This document shows positions 9,653 to 18,043 of a DNA stretch of 64,000 bases, one piece after another. Source of the stretch: Pedobacter frigiditerrae (GTDB lineage Bacteria; Bacteroidota; Bacteroidia; Sphingobacteriales; Sphingobacteriaceae); NCBI RefSeq assembly GCF_004331645.1, contig NZ_SJSK01000005.1:248001-312000 (forward strand). Reading direction: 5' to 3'. The notes beneath the pieces were generated by a model that was given only the letters and a program-made list of their open reading frames with translations, had not been told where the DNA came from and searched no databases. The stretch's first letter is position 1, and each line of letters begins with the position of its first letter. The position numbers and the translations under genes are program-made.

Positions 9653-11635
9653 ATGAAGAATTTAATTTTTATTTGCTACCTGCTTTTATTACCTGGTATT
9701 GTGAGCTCACAAACTTCTGCAGATAAACTGCAACCAGAACTTACACCTGCTGGCGTATATTTAAACTTAAAAACTTTTCCCACTAATGGCGAAATAGGTG
9801 TAGTAGAACGAGATAAAGGCGAAGGATTTGAGGCAATTGGCACATTAAGCGCCCCAAGTACTCCGGAAATGTTATACCAACGGATGCAGCATCTTTCGCT
9901 TCGTTTCCCTGATTATTTTATGGTAACCAATCAATTGTCTAATGTGCTTTGGCAAAACACGTTAAGCGATAAAAAAGAGAATGTGATCAAGGAAGGTATA
10001 CCCGTGGCTTTGTTAGCATTAGGCATTGCATTTTTAGATACAGCCAAAAATTTACCAGCTCAAACAAAATACAGAATTGCAATGGGCGCACAAAAGTGGG
10101 AATCTTCAGTGATCGGTAGCGCCCAGAAAATCGCTATCAACAATCAGATTAAATTTTATAAACTACAACCTGCAGCTGAAGCATTAAGGGCAGAGTGGCG
10201 TTTAAAAGTTAATGAACAACCAAAAATATTAATAGTTCAACGCAAGCGACTAGGGATTGATAGCAATTTCGCTGTCCTAAAAACAGATTTAGGCTATGAA
10301 AAAACAAAAAAGGGCGATTCGCTTAGTGTTCACCTATCTGACACTACTGTTCTTGGAGGAATTAGTTATGCCTATTTTTTGTCGGGTAAAGATTATTTTG
10401 GACGAACCATTACTCGCTCAGACACCATACGCAGCATTGCTGGCAATAGAACAAACGTAAATGCAGTGAATAGATTTACAGCAAAAAAAGCAGTAGATAG
10501 TAGCGGCATCCAATTAAACTGGGGTTTGCAGGATAAATTTAGCATTCGGTCCATAAGGGTCTTGAGAAGTGCTTATTACGATAGCACATTTGTTCAGGTT
10601 GCGTTACTTACCCCAACAGATACAACTTGGATTGATAAGTCAACTGCGGTTGGAGCAAATTATTATTATCAAATCATTGCACAGGGCGATGATGATTTTG
10701 CTTATCCCTCTCCAAGGATATTTGGCTCATTCATTAACAAGCAAAGATTACTCCCTCCTACTAACTTGCATGCCCAAAAATTTGATGGAGGAGCAAAACT
10801 AAGCTGGAAATATCATTCTTACATGAATTTGCTTGGTTTTAGAATGTACCGTAGCTTAGGCAATAGTGGGAGTTTTACTGCTGTTTCTGATGTGCTCCCT
10901 GCCCATAGAGATTCTCTTACATTTTCATATATCGACAAAGATAAAAATTTAATTGCTGGAGAGTTTTACACTTATGCAGTAGCAGCAATTGGCAGAAACA
11001 ATGTCGAAAGCCCACTTTCCACTATTGCTCAATTGAATTATGCTGAAAAAAGTAAACCAACTACCCCTTATCAAGTGAGAACGTTAATGTTAAACGATAG
11101 TACCGTGTCCATCACTTGGCAGGATTTATCGGCTATTGACCATACCATAAGTGGCTATCATGTATTTAGAAAAGTAATTGGTGTAGATAGCATAAAAGGA
11201 TTTAAAAAATTAACTAGCCAACCCATCACTGTAGGAAATGAATATTTAGATGCACCTGGCTTAGGTACCATTTGGCAATATGTGGTGCAAGCTGTAAATC
11301 AAAGCGACAGCAGTGGCTATAGCCAACCTGTTGTTGTTAAATTTTTAGGTGATAAACCATTACCTCCTGGAAATGTACAGGTTTTTGCACAAAAAAATAG
11401 TGTAATTATCAATTGGGATGGTTCACTTATCCCTAACATCGTTACCTATAACATTTACAGGGCATCAGCTTCAACAGCCCCGGTTAAGATCGGTAATGTA
11501 ACAGCTAATTCTATCCATACTTTCGAGGATAAAAACATGAGCAAAGGCAATTTGTATTTTTACTATGTAACCGCAGAAACCAATGCAAAGGTAGAAAGTG
11601 AAAAATCTAGTGAAGTAAGTATTAGGATAAAGTAG
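9653..11635 (+). CDS. Secreted fibronectin type III repeat protein
   Basis: A 660-residue protein with a signal peptide (residues 1-19, cleavage near VSSQ). The N-terminal third has no family I recognise. From about residue 260 to the end there are roughly four fibronectin type III-like repeats, marked by recurring patterns such as ISWQDLSAIDHTISGYHVFR, YYYQIIA, FYTYAVAAI and FYYVTAET. It starts 18 bp after the giant secreted protein and ends 69 bp before the LytTR regulator, so it belongs to the same plus-strand unit. Fibronectin III domains usually mediate protein or glycan contacts outside the cell. A structural partner of the giant protein is a reasonable guess, not shown. Confidence 0.8.
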   Translation: MKNLIFICYLLLLPGIVSSQTSADKLQPELTPAGVYLNLKTFPTNGEIGVVERDKGEGFEAIGTLSAPSTPEMLYQRMQHLSLRFPDYFMVTNQLSNVLWQNTLSDKKENVIKEGIPVALLALGIAFLDTAKNLPAQTKYRIAMGAQKWESSVIGSAQKIAINNQIKFYKLQPAAEALRAEWRLKVNEQPKILIVQRKRLGIDSNFAVLKTDLGYEKTKKGDSLSVHLSDTTVLGGISYAYFLSGKDYFGRTITRSDTIRSIAGNRTNVNAVNRFTAKKAVDSSGIQLNWGLQDKFSIRSIRVLRSAYYDSTFVQVALLTPTDTTWIDKSTAVGANYYYQIIAQGDDDFAYPSPRIFGSFINKQRLLPPTNLHAQKFDGGAKLSWKYHSYMNLLGFRMYRSLGNSGSFTAVSDVLPAHRDSLTFSYIDKDKNLIAGEFYTYAVAAIGRNNVESPLSTIAQLNYAEKSKPTTPYQVRTLMLNDSTVSITWQDLSAIDHTISGYHVFRKVIGVDSIKGFKKLTSQPITVGNEYLDAPGLGTIWQYVVQAVNQSDSSGYSQPVVVKFLGDKPLPPGNVQVFAQKNSVIINWDGSLIPNIVTYNIYRASASTAPVKIGNVTANSIHTFEDKNMSKGNLYFYYVTAETNAKVESEKSSEVSIRIK

Positions 11636-11704
11636 TATTAAAAAGGTGATACTAGATTTGCAATGCCGCAATTAATAAACGAAATTTAAACCAAATCCAT
11701 AAAA

Positions 11705-12427
11705 ATGTTAAAGGCAATCATTCTTGATGATGAAACCAGGGGTAGCAATCTATTGAACCACAAATTGGCAAATTTCGCTGATGTACTGGAAGTTTCCGCA
11801 ATATTTAACGACCCAATCAAGGCACTTGCAGCAGTAGAAGAAATCAAGCCAAACGTAATTTTCCTGGACGTTGAAATGCCTGGCTTAAACGGATTTCAGT
11901 TTTTGGAGAAACTAGGTTCATTTAACTTTGAGGTAATTTTCACCACAGCCTACGACCATTATACACTTGATGCGTTACGCTTAAGTGCATTGGATTATTT
12001 ATTAAAACCAGTAGATGAAGATGAACTGGAACGAGCTATTCATCGTTTAAGTAAGCGAATTACAGAAAAATCAAACTTCAATCAAGAAAAGACAAAAAAA
12101 ACTCCACCTAACCGAATGGCACTAACTACTGCAGAAGGTATTTATCTAGTGGATAGAAACAATATTGCAAGGGTAGAAGCCATGAGCAATTATAGTGTCT
12201 TCATTTTATCTGACTCTAAAAAAATAGTTGTTTCCAAAACACTAAAGGAATACGAAAATGTACTTGATGATGAGCATTTCATGCGAATTAACAGGTCGGT
12301 AATCGTTAACTTAGATTATGTGGTTAAATACAGAAAAGGTGATGGAGGCACACTAGAATTTGCTGATGGTACAGAGATTGAAGTTTCATCACTTAAAAAG
12401 GATGAATTGCTGAAGAGATTATTTTAA
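11705..12427 (+). CDS. LytTR-family response regulator
   Basis: A 240-residue protein with two domains. The receiver domain (about 1-120) has the acidic pair Asp8/Asp9, the phospho-acceptor Asp55 in FLDVEMPG, a Thr80/Thr81 switch position and Lys101 in LLKPVDEDEL. The LytTR DNA-binding domain (about 138-240) shows the family signature around FMRINRSVIVNLDYV. Regulators of this type are phosphorylated by LytS/YehU kinases, and the cut-off kinase at the left edge is the obvious partner. Because kinase and regulator bracket three secreted-protein genes on one strand, the pair may control that surface system. The function call is firm; the target genes are inferred. Confidence 0.95.
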   Translation: MLKAIILDDETRGSNLLNHKLANFADVLEVSAIFNDPIKALAAVEEIKPNVIFLDVEMPGLNGFQFLEKLGSFNFEVIFTTAYDHYTLDALRLSALDYLLKPVDEDELERAIHRLSKRITEKSNFNQEKTKKTPPNRMALTTAEGIYLVDRNNIARVEAMSNYSVFILSDSKKIVVSKTLKEYENVLDDEHFMRINRSVIVNLDYVVKYRKGDGGTLEFADGTEIEVSSLKKDELLKRLF

Positions 12428-12635
12428 CAGTTGAAAAAAAATCCTTGCATTATATTTTCGTAGCCTTAATCCACCAAACCGCAAATCTAATTACCTTTTC
12501 TTAATAAACTTGATACGGATTTCTGGGCAGGCATTTACTAATTCCTACACACTCCCAAATAATGGCTGAGTTTTGGTTGATTTAAAACGTATATTGTTCA
12601 CCTGCTCCAATCTTTGCGGTAAACCAAGAATAAAG

Positions 12636-12654
12636 ATACGGGAGAACTCCGTAT
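12636..12654 (-). terminator. Possible weak terminator hairpin after the VOC gene
   Basis: ATACGG and CCGTAT flank a 7-nt loop directly at the stop codon of the VOC gene. On the minus strand a moderately T-rich run (CTTTATTCTT) follows. The stem is only 6 bp, so this is tentative. Confidence 0.3.
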
Positions 12655-13025
12655 TAACCCATTGAATGGAATCCAACTTTGTTTCCTTCTGTGTCGATAA
12701 AAAGTGCAATAAAGCCGTTGCCACCAATAGCAGTTTTCGGTAGCATAACTGTTCCACCGGCACTTTCTACTCTGCCTAATGGAACTGAAAGGTCATTTCC
12801 GCCATCTAAGTAAACAGTTGTGCCAGTCATTGCAGGAACAAAGTTTTCACCGCAAGCAATTGCCCCTCCAAATGCACCTTTTTGTGGATCAGACGGTAAA
12901 TATGCATATTGCATATGAGGATTAGGGTCGTCATGAATTTGAGCATCTAACACTGTAGCATAAAATGCCTTTGCTCTTGCGAAATCTGTTGCCGGGATTT
13001 CGAACCAATTTAGCGTATTTACCAT
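12654..13025 (-). CDS. VOC (glyoxalase/bleomycin-resistance) family protein
   Basis: A 123-residue single-module VOC protein. It opens with NWFEIPATDFARAKAFYATV, the typical first beta-alpha unit (metal or substrate strand followed by the ARAKxFY helix), and it ends with the last strand pair ALFIDTEGNKVGFHS. The second module half contains a VYLDGGNDL strand and the VESAGGTVMLP motif. The exact substrate cannot be told from sequence; members include glyoxalases, dioxygenases and antibiotic-binding proteins. It lies 145 bp downstream of a YCII-domain gene on the same strand, with an HxlR regulator divergent to that. This small cassette is common in Bacteroidota. Confidence 0.85.
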   Translation of the reverse strand: MVNTLNWFEIPATDFARAKAFYATVLDAQIHDDPNPHMQYAYLPSDPQKGAFGGAIACGENFVPAMTGTTVYLDGGNDLSVPLGRVESAGGTVMLPKTAIGGNGFIALFIDTEGNKVGFHSMG

Positions 13026-13170
13026 GTCTATTAAATTTTAAATTTATTTTGTTTTTACTTTTTTAGTTGTTAGTATTTAATTGAATAAGTCCAAAATTTT
13101 GCAGAATAATTTTTGGCCACTGTCTTAGGATAGTCAACCCAATTATCCATGTAAATTTGAGAGTCGGACA

Positions 13171-13521
13171 TTAATTTCCCGATTGCTGAACTGGGCGAAC
13201 TTCTACTCTTCCGTTCTCTTCAAAAATGGGACACCCCTTTGCAATCTCTACAGCCTCGTTAATGTCTTTTGCGTTAACGATGAGATAACCACCAACCATT
13301 TCTTTGGCTTCGATAAAAGGACCATCTGTCACGACTTTATTTTTTCCGTTTACCTGTTTGCCGGTGGTTTGAAGAGGTTCTCCCCCTGCAAGGATTCCTT
13401 TCTGACCAAGACCCTGCTGCCAGGTCACCCATGATTGAATGTATGCCTTAACGTCCTTTGAATCTTTGGCAGTTTGGAGGTGAGTGTCACCGCCTCTGAA
13501 TAAAAACATAAATTTTTCCAT
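13171..13521 (-). CDS. YCII-related (DGPF-type) protein
   Basis: A 116-residue protein with the YCII/DGPF fold signature: an N-terminal MEKFMFLFRGG strand, the DGPFIEAKEMVGGYLIV motif at about residues 71-87 that names the group, and an EAVEIAKGCP helix followed by a VRP strand. Related proteins are small alpha-beta barrels often encoded beside ECF sigma factors or HxlR regulators; their biochemical role is largely undefined. The start ATG at 13521 faces the divergent HxlR gene 92 bp away, which suggests the two share a control region. Confidence 0.88.
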   Translation of the reverse strand: MEKFMFLFRGGDTHLQTAKDSKDVKAYIQSWVTWQQGLGQKGILAGGEPLQTTGKQVNGKNKVVTDGPFIEAKEMVGGYLIVNAKDINEAVEIAKGCPIFEENGRVEVRPVQQSGN

Positions 13522-13545
13522 TTCCTTTTTTTAAACTCTTTTATT

Positions 13546-13553
13546 TACTTTTG
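13546..13553 (+). promoter_or_regulatory. Candidate -7 element of a housekeeping promoter for the HxlR gene
   Basis: TACTTTTG matches the Bacteroidota -7 consensus TAnnTTTG and lies 60 bp before the HxlR start. No good -33 TTTG was found at the expected distance, so the call is weak. Confidence 0.3.
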
Positions 13554-13613
13554 TACTGCAAATAACCAATGTTAAAATTAAATAAACAAGTAGGACACTA
13601 AAAACTAGTATGT

Positions 13614-13994
13614 ATGAAAAATAATACTAATGCTGATAATCAATCAATTGAAACTAAAAAAACTTTTATTTTTGATGAAAATACTTGCCCCGTAACTGCT
13701 ACAATGAAAGTTTTGGGAGGCAAATGGAAGCCTATTCTTATCAATGCAATCTATTTTACGGCTCCAGCAAGGTTTGGCGAATTGAAACGTAGTGTAATAG
13801 GCATCACGCAATCTATGCTTACACAACAGCTAAGAGAATTGGAAGACGATGGTATTATTAACAGAAAAATTTATGCTGAGATTCCACCAAAGGTAGAATA
13901 CACTTTAACTGAGTTTGGACTCACATTGTCACCTGTGATACAAACAATGGCTAAATGGGGAGAAGAATACAAAATGAAAAAGCAAAAGGTGTAA
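13614..13994 (+). CDS. HxlR-family transcriptional regulator
   Basis: A 126-residue winged-helix protein with the HxlR hallmarks: a CPVTATMKVLGGKWKPILI opening around residues 23-42, including the conserved cysteine, the FGELKRSVIGITQSMLTQQL recognition helix region, and the wing motif PPKVEYTLTEFG. The conserved Cys in such regulators often senses reactive species. It is divergent from the YCII gene, and the VOC gene follows that one; regulation of this pair by the HxlR protein through the 92-bp divergent region is the natural inference. The asparagine- and lysine-rich first 15 residues are not conserved. Confidence 0.93.
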   Translation: MKNNTNADNQSIETKKTFIFDENTCPVTATMKVLGGKWKPILINAIYFTAPARFGELKRSVIGITQSMLTQQLRELEDDGIINRKIYAEIPPKVEYTLTEFGLTLSPVIQTMAKWGEEYKMKKQKV

Positions 13995-14136
13995 TGGGCT
14001 AAAATTTCTTACTCTTTAAGTTAGACACATAATTTTATAATCATGCTTTCATATTCACAAAATTTTGTCTCAATGCTGTTTAGAAAAAACAAAAATGTCC
14101 ACTCGGCTTATTTTAAGAGGTTTTAAGCATCAAAAA

Positions 14137-14157
14137 GAGTCTAGAATACTAGCCCTC
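14137..14157 (-). terminator. Weak intrinsic terminator after the DUF1593 gene
   Basis: On the minus strand an imperfect stem (GAG..CTAG / CTAG..CTC) with a 4-nt loop is followed directly by TTTTTG. It lies about 66 nt downstream of the DUF1593 stop. The inner stem is only 4 bp and the arms are interrupted. Confidence 0.35.
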
Positions 14158-14222
14158 GGAGAACAAAACCGAAATTGTTTAAGATTTAGGAATTTTCATA
14201 AACTTATCAGCGCAGCTGGCTT

Positions 14223-15566
14223 CTATGGTTTGACCTTAATAATGATCCGTTGATAGGAAACAAGTTTTGGCAAGCCATTATCCGTTACTTCAAGGATGAT
14301 ATGAATAGTTCCTTCCTTTTTTTCCTTTGGAACCATGAAATACATCTTATCGTGGGATTCCCCAATGATACGTACAAGGCCATCATGAGTACCTGCTTCT
14401 TTATATTGCCACCATTTAAAAGTTATTTTGTTCCCATCGGGGTCAATTGTGCCTTTGGCACTCAGGTTGATGATTTTGCCAGGCTTGGCGGTTATCTCTG
14501 TTTTTCCACCAAATTTTACAACAGGGGGATGGTTGGCATCGCCATATTTATCAGCTACGCACCAGTCTAGCCGAGCTTCAAAATCATTGTTTACCTGATT
14601 TACCCATCGCTTTAACGGGATAAGCACATCGCCATCATCTTTTGCATCGGCATAAACATTTGCAAAATTAGGGAGCTTCTCAAAACGCCCTCCCCACCCG
14701 CCATAGGAAGGATTTTCGTAATTTCTCAAACCTGTATTCATCGTGTACATGAACGATGGTGAATCGCCTTCGCTAATGTAATTTTGGGGATAAAGTGCCC
14801 CTAATTGCCCATGGTTGGTCTTTACCTCCTTTGCAATGAAAGTATTTGTGGTGGTTTGTATTTTATAGGCCCATGTTTTGTTAAATGCATCCGAATAAAG
14901 CATGGTAACTTTAGGATGATAGGTTTCTATGTAATTGCCAGCATCATCCTGATACCAAATATTGTACATCACTACTTTAGAAACAGCTCTTTCGTATTCT
15001 TTAGGATATTCAGTTTTTAACTTATAGAACGCTTTAGAAGCGGTATTGCCCCCACCCCAGACCTCAATGTAAACGGGGCTAGGGTCGTTGCTTAACAACA
15101 CTTCAACTATCCTGTCAGAACCCGGAGTATTTAACCACTTATCTGGCATATACTGTACCCTCGCACCCGGCTTTTGTGCAGCTCGTTCCTCACGTGAAAC
15201 CACATCGCTCAGGTGACTAAAATCCTCATCTCCAACAAAACTTTTGCGCCTTATTTCATCTGCAGTTGGATATCCTGGATTATGTTTTATTAAGTTTTGA
15301 TATACTTTTCCATAAGCATCAAGCTGCTTTTCATACCAATCTTCCTTGCTGTGCCCATTTTTCTGGTAGCAGGAATTTGTTTCTATAACAGCCTGTAAGT
15401 CAATATCGCAAGTGTAAAGTAGAAAACGTACCATTGAGCTATGATCATCAACTTCACCATCGGTCATGACTATAACACGGGGCTTTTTTCCGCTGGTTTG
15501 CGCAAGGATGCTGCAGGGAAGTAATATCGCTACTAAACAGAGTAGTGTTTTTTTGAATTGGTTCAT
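14223..15566 (-). CDS. Secreted DUF1593 nucleoside-hydrolase-like protein
   Basis: A 447-residue protein with a signal peptide (residues 1-22, ILAQ). The N-terminal domain (about 28-300) is of the nucleoside-hydrolase-like DUF1593 type (PF07632), seen from the RVIVMTDGEVDDHSSMVR motif with Asp36, Asp40 and Asp41 at the position of the metal-binding Asp cluster of nucleoside hydrolases, and from VYIEVWGGGNTASKAF. The C-terminal part (about 345-447) is a beta-sandwich of the kind seen after DUF1593 in Sde_0182-like proteins. The family is often found with glycan-degrading genes, but the substrate is not established. The gene is monocistronic, and just upstream lies a decayed gene. Confidence 0.88.
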   Translation of the reverse strand: MNQFKKTLLCLVAILLPCSILAQTSGKKPRVIVMTDGEVDDHSSMVRFLLYTCDIDLQAVIETNSCYQKNGHSKEDWYEKQLDAYGKVYQNLIKHNPGYPTADEIRRKSFVGDEDFSHLSDVVSREERAAQKPGARVQYMPDKWLNTPGSDRIVEVLLSNDPSPVYIEVWGGGNTASKAFYKLKTEYPKEYERAVSKVVMYNIWYQDDAGNYIETYHPKVTMLYSDAFNKTWAYKIQTTTNTFIAKEVKTNHGQLGALYPQNYISEGDSPSFMYTMNTGLRNYENPSYGGWGGRFEKLPNFANVYADAKDDGDVLIPLKRWVNQVNNDFEARLDWCVADKYGDANHPPVVKFGGKTEITAKPGKIINLSAKGTIDPDGNKITFKWWQYKEAGTHDGLVRIIGESHDKMYFMVPKEKKEGTIHIILEVTDNGLPKLVSYQRIIIKVKP

Positions 15567-15633
15567 TTATTTATGGCGTAATTGAATAAAAAAAATGTAT
15601 AATGACCATGTACATGTTTATCTTTTATTTGTC

Positions 15634-15837
15634 TTAACTATTAACAATATAGGTAATTCCTTTTTTTGTTTGGAAACTGATCGTATATCCAAATGATTTT
15701 TTAATTGATTCTACTTTAACCCCTTGAACTTTTATAGGTGTTGAAGTTCTTAATCTCAGTATTCCTCCACTAGACGATATGATTTTGGATTGATTGGAAC
15801 CCTAGTCATTGGCAGCCAGAGATAATGATTTTTTCAT
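15634..15837 (-). pseudogene. Remnant of a glycoside hydrolase C-terminal domain (GH95-like?)
   Basis: On the minus strand, 68 codons read through a single in-frame TAG at codon 12. The stretch after it (GSNQSKIISSSGGILRLRTS, then TPIKVQGVKVESIKKS, ending GITYIVNS) looks like the small C-terminal beta domain that closes GH95-type and similar secreted enzymes; the TAG stands where a CAG codon (Gln) would fit (ND-stop-GSN). The upstream body of the gene is missing. The family assignment is from memory and uncertain; the coding-like character is clearer than the family. Confidence 0.5.
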
Positions 15838-16021
15838 AGTTTAAAGTTATGGATAATTGCTATTTATCATACAAAGGTCCTCCCCTAAAAAAGTAGATAG
15901 AAAAATAGCTTTAAATTCTAGGTAATGTTAACCAACGATCAAACCTTCGTTAATTCAGATTAATGACGTCAAATAACCCGTGATCACCCTTACCCTGCAT
16001 AGACTAGGGCAAAATTGGCTT

Positions 16022-16492
16022 TTACCCAACCCAGTTCTCTCTTATTTTACCTTCAGTCACACGAAAGAAACAATTGAAGTCTGCGATTAGTCTTTCACCT
16101 GAGGGGGCAAAATTTATCAGATCGCCTCATTGCATGCCTGAAAATTTTATTCTCGCAGCAACCAGCTACCCTTCTTCAATTAAAAAAGATTATTGTTTCT
16201 TGTAGGTCAGGAAATGAAGCTAATTCTGCCTGATGAAATTTAATCAAACCAATATTCGTTTCTATTTTGTTGGTTCAGATGGGCTATGTCTTACAAAGTC
16301 TTCGTGAACCATGGACAACACCCTATTCCAATCTTTTTGGTTTGTAGCTGCAAGTAAATTCAGGCCCAACTCAAACCTGCCAAACGTTACCTTAAACCTA
16401 AAGACGATACAATAAGCCTTAAAAAGCTTTTCTATCTTGATAAACACTGTTAGCGGGTCTTCGATCTCACCTATATATTTTTCGCAATTCAA
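16022..16492 (-). pseudogene. Ester cyclase / SnoaL-like (NTF2 fold) pseudogene
   Basis: The minus strand encodes an ester-cyclase-type protein broken by a frameshift and stops. The first segment ends LLAATNQKDWNRVLSMVHED then FVRHSPSEPTK and stops at 16262. In another frame follows GLIKFHQAELASFPDLQETI, and in a third frame a segment with LVAARIKFSGMQ, a TGA, then GDLINFAPSGERLIADFNC and FFRVTEGKIRENWVG to a stop at 16022. The order and spacing match SnoaL/ester cyclases (VRHxP, FPDLxxTI, LVAxRxxFxGTHxGxxxGIxPTGxxV, FRxxxGKIxEHW). At least two reading-frame changes and two internal stops (TAG, TGA) show it is dead. The true start is unclear. Confidence 0.72.
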
Positions 16493-16565
16493 AACCCAAG
16501 ATCGTCAATTTTGAATTTGCAACAAAGGCTGGGCTGAAATCACCATTTAAACATTACCGTCATCA

Positions 16566-16594
16566 ATAGACAAACCAATGATTGGTTTGTCTAT
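16566..16594. promoter_or_regulatory. Perfect 29-bp palindrome, operator-like
   Basis: ATAGACAAACCAAT and its exact reverse complement flank a single central G. Neither side has a T-run, so it is unlikely to be an intrinsic terminator. The AGAC..GTCT layout resembles TetR-family operators. It lies upstream of the ester-cyclase pseudogene, and no TetR gene is present nearby. Confidence 0.65.
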
Positions 16595-16636
16595 CTACTA
16601 AGCTTATGACTTTAATTAAATGTTATCCGCAGTTGG

Positions 16637-18043
16637 TCAAGGCCTTGAATTGCCCAAATTGATTGGCTTTCGGACAATGCCAGGATAACGTTCAGCAATT
16701 GAGTCCATATCAGTGAAATTATTGGATTGCGCACCAGAAAAAAAAGCATTTAAAATATCAACGGTCATAGTTTGAGTCTTAAATGGAATTTGGCCAAATT
16801 CTTGAAAGTGGCTCGCCAAAAAACGAGCGGGAAAGGAAAGCAAAAGCGGTGCATCAGTAAAACTGTAATGGTCAGCTTCGGCAATCTCATATCGATAACC
16901 CCCTTCAAACTGCTGAAATAGCTTTTTATTTCCATTTTGATATCTCAGGAAACGATCCCCATCCTCCTTTTTACTTTCTATCAATAAGAAAGGGTGTGCA
17001 CCATTTGGTTTTGGCAATTCACCATATAATGTCCCGTCAATGTTGGCAGCAGCTTTAATTCGGGAATCACATGCCATTGCCACTGCACCAGAAGCGCCAC
17101 CTAAGGAATGGCCCGTAATGAAGATGCGATTTTGGTCAAGAGATAACAAGAAATTGTCAGGACTTGCCTTTAAATTACCTAATTGATTTAACACAAACCG
17201 CACATCAGCGATTCGCGTATGAAGTCGATCTTCCATAAACTTCATCAGGTTAGGACGTGCATCTGAATGGTTTTCAATAGTAGTAACGATCTTTCCATTA
17301 GCCAGTTTCACAATCATGGCCTCATAAGGATGATCTATCGCCAACACTACGTATCCATGGCTAGCAAGGTCCGCAATAAGACTCGTATAAAAGGCTCGAG
17401 AAGCACCGTTCCCTGTCAAAAAAATGATTACAGGCCATTGTTCCTGTTCCTTGGATATTGGTGCATCCAATATGCCATAGGTATTGATTTGGTCATACTG
17501 ATCAAATATCCATTTAGGAAGGGGTCCTATTTTTTCTGGTAAACTACCCAATCCGTCCAGGTAACCAGAATGAGAACCCTTTATGTTTTCTTCTGAGGGG
17601 TACCATACTTGAAGCACAACATTCCTCTTGTCATTTAAGTCTGAAGTTATCTTTTCTGCCCTACCATGATCCACCCACCTAAAAATCCTGGTACCTACTT
17701 TATAGTCACCTCGTGGCTTTGTCAATTCCGGAACAGGTAGTAAAATTGACCAGGGAAGTATGGAGGTGAACAGCATGAGTACCATAAGAAACCGCAATAG
17801 CCTCCTTTTAATTTTACTAAGATGATTTTTTGAAAATATCGTCATCATCACCATCAACAATATCAAAAAATAGCTTGGGAGATAATGCCAGTAAAAACCA
17901 TAACTCAGCAATTGTATAAGTGCCAGCAATATGGTCAAAGCGATACATGGTTTTAAAACACTGTTCATCCGTTTGGATATTAGGATCGAACAGGATACCA
18001 ATGTTAGGATTGTTATTAAAAAAACTATGTCTATAATATGCAT
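16637..18043 (-). CDS. Membrane-anchored PAF-acetylhydrolase-like alpha/beta hydrolase
   Basis: A 468-residue protein. The first 105 residues hold about four membrane helices (near 3-22, 32-50, 55-70, 84-103). The rest is an alpha/beta hydrolase related to platelet-activating-factor acetylhydrolase. Visible elements are the nucleophile elbow GHSLGG with Ser313, a following strand with Asp336 (ANIDGTLYG) and a late histidine in EADHYSFTDAP. The NGASRAFYTSLIADLASHGY block is typical of this group. It probably hydrolyses a lipid or small ester at the outer face of the inner membrane; the substrate is unknown. It is a monocistronic gene downstream of the PUL and has no shared promoter element. 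Confidence 0.82.
   Translation of the reverse strand: MHIIDIVFLITILTLVSCSILISKRMNSVLKPCIALTILLALIQLLSYGFYWHYLPSYFLILLMVMMTIFSKNHLSKIKRRLLRFLMVLMLFTSILPWSILLPVPELTKPRGDYKVGTRIFRWVDHGRAEKITSDLNDKRNVVLQVWYPSEENIKGSHSGYLDGLGSLPEKIGPLPKWIFDQYDQINTYGILDAPISKEQEQWPVIIFLTGNGASRAFYTSLIADLASHGYVVLAIDHPYEAMIVKLANGKIVTTIENHSDARPNLMKFMEDRLHTRIADVRFVLNQLGNLKASPDNFLLSLDQNRIFITGHSLGGASGAVAMACDSRIKAAANIDGTLYGELPKPNGAHPFLLIESKKEDGDRFLRYQNGNKKLFQQFEGGYRYEIAEADHYSFTDAPLLLSFPARFLASHFQEFGQIPFKTQTMTVDILNAFFSGAQSNNFTDMDSIAERYPGIVRKPINLGNSRP

Larger units (their letters stand above)
15567..16636. other. Gene-free stretch with decayed genes
   Basis: This 1.07-kb stretch between the DUF1593 gene and the PAF-acetylhydrolase-like gene holds no intact gene. 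It contains a remnant of an enzyme C-terminal domain (15634-15837), a frameshifted ester-cyclase pseudogene (16022-16492) and a perfect 29-bp palindrome (16566-16594). The remainder shows nothing I can name. Confidence 0.7.

Noticed and set aside
12440..12520. Promoter-like TTG..TATTTTCG after the LytTR gene, suspected tRNA or small RNA start
   Set aside because: No cloverleaf, hairpin or reading frame follows in the next 180 bp.
14065..14253. 62-codon plus-strand frame overlapping the end of DUF1593
   Set aside because: Arg- and Lys-rich, no family resemblance, and it overlaps the DUF1593 3' end and its possible terminator.
15609..15638. TGTACATG followed by TTGTCTTA near the DUF1593 start
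   Set aside because: The spacer is 12 nt rather than 15, and the site points away from the DUF1593 gene, into the decayed region.
16566..16594. Palindrome as a terminator for the PAF-acetylhydrolase-like gene
   Set aside because: It is 43 nt after the stop, but neither strand shows a T-run after the stem; an operator reads better.
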